This document shows, piece after piece, positions 1 to 4,391 of a stretch of DNA of 5,303 nucleotides. Source of the DNA: Desulfurococcales archaeon (lineage in GTDB: Archaea > Thermoproteota > Thermoprotei_A > Sulfolobales > NBVN01); assembly GCA_027083115.1 (NCBI GenBank), contig JALWQN010000066.1, positions 1 through 5,303 on the forward strand, given 5' to 3'. A program made the translations under genes and the position numbers. The first letter of the stretch is position 1. Each line of letters begins with the position of its first letter. The notes under the pieces were generated by a model, which had not been told where the DNA came from, ran no database searches, and was given only the letters and a program-made list of their open reading frames with translations.

Positions 1-238
1 ACATAGCTAAGAAACTGCTTGTTTTGTCAGCTACGTAGCCGGCTAAAGGCCTTAAGGTAAAGGAAACAATAAAAAGCATAGACCAAACTAGGCTAGTTCC
101 AGCAATACTTATGCCTAAATCACGGGAATATCTGGCAAGAACCGTCGAAACTAGCTGTAAAGCAAAAAAGTATAAAACAGTAGATAATAACCCAATGCTC
201 AATTCTCTACCAGTGCTTTTTAGCTTACCTAAATACAC
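1..238 (-). CDS. MFS transporter, N-terminal part (partial, runs off left edge)
   Basis: This reading frame is open from a GTG at 238 to the window edge and gives 79 codons. It encodes the N-terminus of a polytopic membrane transporter. A short basic start (residues 1-12) is followed by a hydrophobic helix at about 15-34 and a second at about 42-62. After the second helix comes RPLAGYVADK (63-72), which matches the loop 2-3 signature of the major facilitator superfamily (G-x-L-A-D-R/K). The substrate cannot be told from this part. The GTG start is chosen because a TAG stop lies two codons upstream in frame and a TATA-like box lies about 43 nt upstream. That box would give a leader of roughly 16 nt containing a G-rich stretch (GCAGGGG, 248-254). 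The gene diverges from the ferritin-like gene. A later start within the first 15 codons (TTG) is possible. The family call is firm at superfamily level only. Confidence 0.82.
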   Translation of the reverse strand, partial: MYLGKLKSTGRELSIGLLSTVLYFFALQLVSTVLARYSRDLGISIAGTSLVWSMLFIVSFTLRPLAGYVADKTSSFLAM

Positions 239-274
239 ACCCTAATACCCCTGCAGACTATTCTTGAGGCCCCT

Positions 275-286
275 CTCTATATAATG
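275..286 (-). promoter_or_regulatory. TATA-like box for the MFS gene
   Basis: On the minus strand the sequence reads CATTATATAGAG. It is the best archaeal box A candidate upstream of the GTG at 238. Its centre is about 43 nt from the start codon, so transcription would begin near 254 and leave a short leader. This is a sequence match only. Confidence 0.5.
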
Positions 287-340
287 CCGAAATTATTTTA
301 CTTTTGACTGAAGCCCTGCAACCAACTGCTTCTTTCATTT

Positions 341-384
341 AATTATGTAATGTTTTCTCTACTGATTTCGTAATTACATTAATT
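341..384. promoter_or_regulatory. Imperfect inverted repeat between divergent promoters
   Basis: The left arm AATTATGTAAT (341-351) and the right arm ATTACATTAATT (373-384) are reverse complements apart from one extra base, with about 21 nt between them. A further TTTATGTAAA copy (383-392) partly overlaps the right arm. The element lies between the TATA boxes of the MFS and ferritin-like genes, where a repressor or activator could act on both. It is AT-rich, so chance is a real alternative. Confidence 0.3.
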
Positions 385-421
385 TATGTAAAGAACAAAG
401 CAGATATTATTATCTTAAGTC

Positions 422-435
422 AATTAAACTTATTA
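422..435 (+). promoter_or_regulatory. BRE/TATA element of the ferritin-like gene
   Basis: AATTAAA followed by CTTATTA resembles an archaeal BRE plus box A. The TATA part (429-435) is centred 28 nt upstream of the GTG at 460, so the transcript would begin at or next to the start codon. No Shine-Dalgarno sequence precedes the GTG, which fits a leaderless mRNA. Confidence 0.55.
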
Positions 436-459
436 CCTTATTATAGCTTACTAAAACGT

Positions 460-921
460 GTGATAAAATTGGAGGAGCTTCATGACTTCATTAAGGAAGC
501 CCATGATATCGAATCCAGGGCTGCCTATGATTATTCCTTCGGTATTGCGAGAATAGCTTCCTACGGCTATAGGGTTAACGAGCTTAAGGAAGTCATCAAT
601 AAGATAGCTGTAGATACCGTGCTACATAAGCACTTGATGAAGGCTTTACTTGATTCACTTGATGAGTTAGAGGGAATGAATCAGAGCTTAAGCGACATAG
701 AGGAAAGAAAGGTAAAGGCTGAGGAGGTACCTGAAGAAATTAAGGTCTTAGTTAAGCGATTTATTGAGCGGCACCTAGAGATAGAAAAAGGCATGTTGGA
801 ACTATACTCAAAGATAGCTGAGGTAAGTAAGAACTCGGTTATTAAGTCAATAGCTGAAAGCATTGCGGAGAATGAGGAAGAGCATCATTCATACTTAATG
901 GAATTATTAACCAAGATTTGA
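460..921 (+). CDS. Ferritin-like four-helix protein (rubrerythrin/ferritin superfamily)
   Basis: This gene encodes 153 residues, almost entirely helical and charged, the size of a single ferritin-like bundle. Four helices can be read at about 5-34, 39-75, 90-120 and 124-152. Candidate metal ligands follow the di-iron pattern: E18 in helix 1, H56 in helix 2, E107 or E109 in helix 3 and an exact E-x-x-H (E139-H142) in helix 4. Helix 2 is unusual: the residue three before H56 is T53 rather than glutamate, with D52 beside it and a second histidine at H58. There is no rubredoxin-type CxxC domain and no signal peptide, so it should be a cytoplasmic protein. By family it could store iron, remove peroxide or simply bind metal, and the sequence does not decide. 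The GTG start is supported by the promoter spacing; TTG at 469 is an alternative. The gene stands alone and is followed at once by a T-rich terminator. Confidence 0.75.
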   Translation: MIKLEELHDFIKEAHDIESRAAYDYSFGIARIASYGYRVNELKEVINKIAVDTVLHKHLMKALLDSLDELEGMNQSLSDIEERKVKAEEVPEEIKVLVKRFIERHLEIEKGMLELYSKIAEVSKNSVIKSIAESIAENEEEHHSYLMELLTKI

Positions 922-930
922 TTTTTATTT
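919..930 (+). terminator. T-rich terminator after the ferritin-like gene
   Basis: The stop codon TGA runs directly into TTTTTATTT, the oligo-T signal typical of archaeal intrinsic termination. A second run (GTTTTTAAT, 942-950) follows. No hairpin is needed in archaea and none is seen. Confidence 0.5.
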
Positions 931-954
931 AACCCATGGTAGTTTTTAATCGTC

Positions 955-963
955 TATTTAAAA
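955..963 (+). promoter_or_regulatory. TATA-like box without an intact downstream gene
   Basis: TATTTAAAA is a strong box A match centred about 22 nt upstream of ATG 981. That ATG opens only four codons (MVKP) before TGA. The box may be the promoter of a decayed gene, or may drive a small untranslated RNA. Confidence 0.4.
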
Positions 964-980
964 GGAATTGCTTAATAAGT

Positions 981-1134
981 ATGGTTAAGCCATGACCAAT
1001 TATTGGAGGCTCTGGAAAGGGAGGTTAGGGAATGCTTCTTTGCATAGTGTCCACACAGACCTTCTATTGATTCAGGCAAGGAATCAACTCTGCCCCCATA
1101 CTTAAAGTAGCTGTGTGCTCTTATCAAATGATGA
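981..1134 (+). pseudogene. Possible decayed short gene, family unknown
   Basis: An ATG at 981 sits downstream of a good TATA box but stops after MVKP. In the next frame (from 991) the translation becomes protein-like: a helical, charged start (DQLLEALEREVRECFFA), then RPSIDSGKESTLPPYLK and LCALIK, interrupted by TAG at 1045, TAG at 1108 and TGA TGA at 1129-1134. The pattern of promoter, start codon, one frame change and several stops is what a small dead gene would leave. I do not recognise the family. The stretch is short, so chance open frames are a serious alternative. Nothing better appears on the minus strand. Confidence 0.27.
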
Positions 1135-1170
1135 GGCGACTTCACTTATTTCCAGGGATTAAGGAGTTCC

Positions 1171-1184
1171 TAATTATATTTTAG
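1171..1184 (+). promoter_or_regulatory. TATA element of the two-domain GNAT gene
   Basis: TAATTATATTTTAG is centred about 27 nt upstream of the GTG at 1205. This places the transcription start at the start codon, and no Shine-Dalgarno sequence is present. Both points support a leaderless mRNA and the GTG start. Confidence 0.55.
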
Positions 1185-1204
1185 GTTACTTAATTACTAG
1201 CTCG

Positions 1205-2155
1205 GTGAGCTTATTGGGTATTGAGATCCGTTTAGCTTCCCTTGATGACATAAAGGGAATCGTTGATGCTCATTGCTCTTCAGTAAGTAAGTGGTTTAAG
1301 CGTGTAGGAGGCAAGGAAGTTGAAGCCAAGTATGAGGACCTTACAGTTATTGAAAGATTCAGTTTAGGCGGTCCTTGGATGAGCGCTGAAACATGCGCTA
1401 TACACATAAATAACCTCTTGCTTAACGGGCAATACCCGTTAATTGCGTTATTGAATGGGAAAATAGTTGGTGAATTAGAATTCTACGTAGGTGAAGAGAA
1501 AGGAATTTTAGGGAATTGCGGATTTATTGATGTTTTAGAGGTGCATAAAAGTTTTAGAAGAAGAGGTGTAGGTAAGGCCCTAGTAAATAAAGCTAAAGAA
1601 ATAGCTAAAGAGCACGAATGTGATACCGTAGCTGTATGGCCCGATAAGGAGGCAATAGAGTTTTACAGGAGATGTGGCCTATCAGAACCGGCTTACAGCA
1701 TCACTCACGCTGAGATAGATCTTAACAGGGTTAAGACCAAGGTTAGGGAGCGATACACAATCAATAAATTTCCTGAAAGCCATGAGCCTTTAAAAGAGAT
1801 GAATTTCCTGACACCCAGAATACTAACATCATTTGCTGCATGGCTTAAGAGCAGACTAGAAACTGTGGTGGAAAGAGATAGGTTACTAAGTGTTAGGGGA
1901 TGTGTAAAGGAGTTACAGTCCTGCTACGTTATCGAGACCCTTTGGAACGATAAGGAAGCTGCGAAGCTCTATTTATGGGTGCATAAGTTTAGGGAGGTAA
2001 GTTCTGTGTTGAACGTAGTTTTTGGCATGGCTAAGGAAGTGGGCATAGCTAAACTTCAGTTACTGATGAATGAGGACATATATCGTGACCTCATTATGAA
2101 GTACCCCCATAAGGTTCTGCACCATGAAGTCATTTTGATGAAGGAATTAAAGTAA
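1205..2155 (+). CDS. GNAT-family N-acetyltransferase with degenerate second domain
   Basis: This gene encodes 316 residues, about twice a single GNAT fold. The first domain (about 5-170) is a complete acetyl-CoA-dependent N-acetyltransferase: IRLASLDDIKGIV opens strand 1, NGKIVGELEFYVGE (84-97) is the central hairpin, and RRRGVGKAL (118-126) is motif A with the R-x-x-G-x-G pyrophosphate-binding loop. EAIEFYRRCGL (149-159) is the motif B helix. An N-terminal insertion (about 30-75) separates strand 1 from the hairpin. The second half (about 200-316) ends like another GNAT: an alpha/beta stretch with GMAKEVGIAKLQLLMNED and a final strand VILMKEL, but without an R-x-x-G-x-G loop. I infer a tandem GNAT whose C-terminal copy lost acetyl-CoA binding and may serve in substrate binding or dimerisation. 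The acceptor is unknown. The start is GTG, in a leaderless context. It converges on the other GNAT gene across a tract of gene relics. Confidence 0.85.
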   Translation: MSLLGIEIRLASLDDIKGIVDAHCSSVSKWFKRVGGKEVEAKYEDLTVIERFSLGGPWMSAETCAIHINNLLLNGQYPLIALLNGKIVGELEFYVGEEKGILGNCGFIDVLEVHKSFRRRGVGKALVNKAKEIAKEHECDTVAVWPDKEAIEFYRRCGLSEPAYSITHAEIDLNRVKTKVRERYTINKFPESHEPLKEMNFLTPRILTSFAAWLKSRLETVVERDRLLSVRGCVKELQSCYVIETLWNDKEAAKLYLWVHKFREVSSVLNVVFGMAKEVGIAKLQLLMNEDIYRDLIMKYPHKVLHHEVILMKELK

Positions 2156-2290
2156 CAAGTACATTGATGAATTAATCCAGGATCTAAACGTGAGGTCTGA
2201 AGAGGTATCATAAAATGCGTGATTTTCGGTTCATTATTTTCCAGTGGCAGTGATCGCTTTCCTCATTTTGAGTGTTTCATTCTTAGTCCT

Positions 2291-2541
2291 TCAGAGGCCG
2301 TTTAGGAGCTGTGAAAATAGGTGTTTACGCAGGGATACTTGCTTACATAACTCGACGGTATTTGAGGAGCCACTCATTAAGCGATTTCTTTGCGTATATA
2401 GTTGCCTCAGTAGGAAAGTCTTGCCTGGCCTCCTCCTGCCGTAGACCAAAAACCATTCCTTACCCTTGAAAGATGCTCACACTCCTGCCTAATTATAATT
2501 ACCTGAATATTCTCACCAAAATATTCTAGTCAGAATACCAT
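2291..2541 (-). pseudogene. Relic of an archaeal P-loop ATPase (N-terminal fragment)
   Basis: On the minus strand, codons 2476 to 2294 are open and encode FKGKEWFLVYGRRRPGKT (roughly 2470-2417) and then FLLRQLY. GRRRPGKT is an exact Walker A motif (G-x4-G-K-T). The hydrophobic strand before it and the FLLR helix after it match the start of archaeal AAA-type ATPases of the Arch_ATPase kind, where YGRRR-x-GKT is typical. In another frame just upstream, YFGENIQV and RQECEHLSR resemble the usual leader with a RE-x-E-x-L element. An ATG at 2541 opens that frame but meets TGA at 2532-2530. The fragment therefore shows one premature stop, one frameshift near 2467-2476 and a stop at 2293-2291 before any Walker B. 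Family members usually exceed 300 residues, so most of the gene is gone. The family call rests on the P-loop neighbourhood. Confidence 0.55.
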
Positions 2542-2628
2542 TGAATGAACAATGCATACTACAAAAACATTTGACGAAACACCACTTTCTGTACAATAAA
2601 TTTAAGATAATCCAGTAAGTAACTATTT

Positions 2629-2858
2629 TTAGTGCTTTGAGTGCCTTAACCCCTCAATAAGAAAAAGGATTGCTACAGAGGCAGTAATTATAATGAGGGT
2701 AATTAGGCCTGAGGCTAGGGTATCCTACTCTAGGTCTAAGTAAGAGAAAACCCGACAGGAGACCCCGCTAATAAACCCATCATAATCATAATACCTAAAG
2801 TTCTACGGAGCTTCACTAGCCAACCAAACAACCTTAGAAAACAAACATAAAACTCTAC
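2629..2858 (-). pseudogene. Relic of a membrane transporter C-terminus (MFS-like)
   Basis: Two overlapping minus-strand frames together give the end of a polytopic membrane protein. The first (2858-2739) contains LVKLRRTLGIMIMMGLLAGS and PVGFSLT, then TAG. The second (2724-2632) contains DTLASGLITLIIITASVA, the rest of the hydrophobic helix and EGLRHSKH before the stop TAA at 2631-2629. A basic loop, a helix, a short loop, a last helix and a charged tail are what the final two segments of an MFS protein look like. The pieces are joined through a frame change and a TAG at 2727-2725. Everything further upstream is lost. The assignment to MFS rather than another transporter class is tentative. 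No sequence relation to the MFS N-terminus at the left edge can be tested, because the two represent opposite ends of the protein. Confidence 0.45.
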
Positions 2859-2944
2859 TTATTGAACACCCGCGTTTAATAGCTAGAATGAACACCTAAA
2901 AAGTAAGCAAAATTATTGTGTCGCATGATTGAAGGTCTAGAATT

Positions 2945-2966
2945 AGATCAATAAAAGATCAATAAA
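2945..2966. repeat. Perfect 11-bp tandem direct repeat
   Basis: AGATCAATAAA occurs twice back to back (2945-2955 and 2956-2966). It lies just downstream of the HEPN relic stop. It could be a small replication-slippage duplication or the footprint of a repaired break. No transposon end is visible beside it. Confidence 0.7.
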
Positions 2967-2976
2967 TAATGCTTCC

Positions 2977-3308
2977 TTAATCAATAACCTCTCTGATGGC
3001 ATTCCTCACCACCTCAACTACTTCCTTCTGTCCCTCTGTTTCTTCAGGACTATAATCCCTAACCGCATATCTTGACGTAATGTATGCGTCCTCTAAAGAT
3101 CCTAACTCCACACTAAATTTACTAAGTAATTTCTTCACCTCATCTTTACCGGTAATTTCATGAATGAGCTCCAGCAGTCTCCTAGTACTATGTGTTCTAG
3201 GGAAGTCAACACCTAACTTAAGAAGGTATGCCTTAAGGTAAAGTTGAAGGCTTGCTCCAGGCTGAAGGCAGCTAAGTCATTAAAACCTTCTACTTCATTA
3301 TATAGTTC
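2977..3308 (-). pseudogene. HEPN-domain protein, frameshifted and truncated
   Basis: From the frame change near 3250 to the TAA at 2979-2977 the minus strand is open and encodes a clear HEPN domain end. LQLYLKAYLLKLGV is followed by DFPRTHSTRRLLELI, then LEDAYITSRYAVRDYSPEE and a C-terminal helix ending REVID. Upstream, in the other frame (3308-3252), lies EGFNDLAAFSLEQ, the preceding HEPN helix. The two join as SLEQ-A-LQLYLKA if one base is restored at 3250-3251, exactly where the family expects continuity. In the upstream frame a TGA lies at 3311-3309, and the first 20-30 residues of a normal HEPN protein are missing. An ATG at 3325 in a third frame (MRVISENYIM) may be the old start, implying a second frameshift. 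HEPN proteins often act as RNases or as partners of MNT nucleotidyltransferases in toxin-antitoxin pairs. No intact partner is seen here. Confidence 0.72.
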
Positions 3309-3364
3309 TCAGAAATAACCCGCATCCCTTAAGGATTAAGGATAGCTTCAACACAAACCTCACT

Positions 3365-3378
3365 AAAATAAAATAAAG
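3365..3378 (-). terminator. T-rich terminator after the single-domain GNAT gene
   Basis: The minus strand reads CTTTATTTTATTTT, beginning 19 nt beyond the stop codon of the acetyltransferase gene. This is a typical archaeal oligo-T termination signal. Confidence 0.5.
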
Positions 3379-3396
3379 TGCCTTCCTACCTTAACA

Positions 3397-4059
3397 CTAT
3401 CTTATTCTCCCATAATTAGGGAATTTTTCTTTAGACTTAAGCCAGGACGCTATCCCTTCAGTCAATGCCTTCAGTAACTCCTCCCTGCTTCCTCCAGCAT
3501 TAGCGAAATCCTGGAGTACCTGAAGAAACTCTTTTTCCTCCTTACTGTATTTTTCCTCAGCCCAGGGAAACATATTAAGTAAGTGCCCGAATACCTCCAT
3601 CTTCCTCATAGAGGCCTCATGAGATACTTGACTAAAGTACTTGACTAACTCAATAGTGTTTAGTGTGCTATAGCCTGCATTCAGCCAGAACCTTATTGCT
3701 TCAGTGTCTTGAGGTAGAACCATCAAATATATTGCTTTGTCCTTCTCTCTAACGTACTCCTCTGCCTTCACCAGCAAGGATTTACCGTATCCTTTCCCTC
3801 TCTCCCCTGGTTCAACATAGATTTCCTCAATCCAGTAACTTCCTTCCCTACTGGAGACCCTGAGGAAACCTACAGCTTTTCCTTCCTCATCCTCAGCAAT
3901 GAAGAATTTATCTCTCTTCATTAACTCCCTAAGTTCTTTAGCGTACTCGTTCAGGGGATACGGAGACCAACCCTGCCTACTCCTTAGCTCCACATAGAAA
4001 CCGGAGTAAAGCCTAGTTAATGCTTCGAAGTCCTTTGCTGATGCTTCACGAACGAACAT
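3397..4059 (-). CDS. GNAT-family N-acetyltransferase with helical C-terminal extension
   Basis: From ATG 4059 this gene encodes 220 residues. Residues 1-143 form one complete GNAT fold: FVREASAKDFEAL (strand 1, helix 1), FFIAEDEEGKAVGFLRV (52-68, central strands) and WIEEIYVEP (76-84). Then come RGKGYGKSLL (87-96, motif A with R-x-x-G-x-G) and DTEAIRFWLNAGY (118-130, motif B helix). It transfers acetyl from acetyl-CoA to an unidentified amine; archaeal members include protein and small-molecule acetylases. Residues 144-220 are a helical, charged extension (MRKMEVFGHLLNMF; SREELLKALTEGIASWLKSK) that I do not recognise. GTG at 4071 lies in frame four codons upstream, but ATG 4059 puts the fold start in the usual place. 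The gene is a single transcription unit, divergent from homoserine dehydrogenase and convergent with the larger GNAT gene. It shares no obvious close similarity with that gene beyond the fold motifs. Confidence 0.88.
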   Translation of the reverse strand: MFVREASAKDFEALTRLYSGFYVELRSRQGWSPYPLNEYAKELRELMKRDKFFIAEDEEGKAVGFLRVSSREGSYWIEEIYVEPGERGKGYGKSLLVKAEEYVREKDKAIYLMVLPQDTEAIRFWLNAGYSTLNTIELVKYFSQVSHEASMRKMEVFGHLLNMFPWAEEKYSKEEKEFLQVLQDFANAGGSREELLKALTEGIASWLKSKEKFPNYGRIR

Positions 4060-4086
4060 AATTAACTGCACTCTCTTTAAACTCCC

Positions 4087-4101
4087 TATTAAGTATTTAA
4101 C
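4087..4101 (-). promoter_or_regulatory. TATA element of the single-domain GNAT gene
   Basis: The minus strand reads GTTAAATACTTAATA, a BRE-like GTTAAA followed by an AT-rich box centred near 4091. This is about 32 nt from ATG 4059 and would give a leader of a few bases. A second candidate, GTTTAAAG (4076-4083), lies closer. Confidence 0.4.
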
Positions 4102-4159
4102 AATATCTTATTTTGGTGGCTTCCTGACACCTGAAATACTCTTTCTCTTTCCTTCATAT

Positions 4160-4285
4160 TTAGGCCTTCATGAAGTCAGGCAAGAAATGCTTAACTGAAG
4201 GAGTTATTAAGCCAAGGATAAAGGCTACAATAACTTCTCGTTTAGGGCACCTATGAACTAAATAACTCTATCGATATTCATCCAT
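4160..4285 (-). pseudogene. Short hydrophobic gene fragment with internal stop
   Basis: An ATG at 4285 on the minus strand opens MDEYR, meets TAG at 4270-4268, and the same frame then continues to TAA at 4162-4160. The continuation encodes SYLVHRCPKREVIVAFILGL and ITPSVKHFLPDFMKA. This is one basic-flanked transmembrane helix with a plausible tail, 41 codons in all. A TATA-like CTATTAA is centred 26 nt upstream of the ATG, the leaderless spacing used by other genes here. It could be a small membrane protein killed by one nonsense change, the end of a lost transporter, or chance. I recognise no family. Confidence 0.3.
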
Positions 4286-4307
4286 GCGTTATGTAATGTT
4301 CCAGGGC

Positions 4308-4314
4308 TTAATAG
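4308..4314 (-). promoter_or_regulatory. TATA-like box upstream of the small hydrophobic fragment
   Basis: CTATTAA on the minus strand is centred 26 nt from the ATG at 4285. The spacing is exact for a leaderless archaeal gene, but the box is short and AT-rich. Confidence 0.25.
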
Positions 4315-4347
4315 TTCCTAAGCAAGGATTGACCCAGATTTCGCTTC

Positions 4348-4359
4348 CTTAATATTTGA
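4348..4359 (+). promoter_or_regulatory. TATA-like box of homoserine dehydrogenase
   Basis: CTTAATATTTGA is centred about 38 nt upstream of ATG 4392. It would start transcription near 4380 and give a short leader. Confidence 0.4.
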
Positions 4360-4374
4360 ATTAACAAGTTATTC

Positions 4375-4383
4375 GGTGGTGGT
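4375..4383 (+). promoter_or_regulatory. Possible ribosome binding site GGTGGTGGT
   Basis: This is a purine-rich stretch 8 nt before ATG 4392, resembling the GGTG core of archaeal Shine-Dalgarno sequences. It supports this ATG as the start. It competes with the TATA-derived start near 4380, which would cut into it, so one of the two assignments is probably slightly off. Confidence 0.35.
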
Positions 4384-4391
4384 TTTCCGTT

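Larger units (their letters stand above)
2156..3396. other. Gene-free tract containing three minus-strand gene relics
   Basis: No intact reading frame of convincing quality spans this 1.2 kb. The six-frame translation does show recognisable protein fragments split by stops and frameshifts, all on the minus strand and listed separately: ATPase, membrane transporter and HEPN protein. The short stretches between them carry only an 11-bp tandem repeat and T-rich sequence. The tract lies between two convergent acetyltransferase genes. Confidence 0.6.

Noticed and set aside
681..863. Minus-strand 60-codon open frame
   Set aside because: It is antisense to the ferritin-like gene and has no protein-like composition or promoter.
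2156..2250. Plus-strand fragments YIDELIQDLNV and KCVIFGSLFSSGSD resembling an MNT nucleotidyltransferase (HEPN partner)
   Set aside because: The GS-to-SD spacing is shorter than the usual motif, no second aspartate follows, and the two pieces lie in different frames with intervening stops. The resemblance is too weak to call.
2244..2444. Plus-strand open frame of 66 codons starting with a hydrophobic stretch
   Set aside because: Its C-terminal two thirds are low-quality (many Cys/Arg, no family look), and it lies antisense to the frame holding an exact Walker A motif, which explains the region better.
47..3243. 14-base match GCCTTAAGGTAAAG near 47-60 and 3229-3243
   Set aside because: Both copies lie inside minus-strand coding sequence in different frames, and CCTTAAGG is frequent in this DNA, so coincidence is likely.
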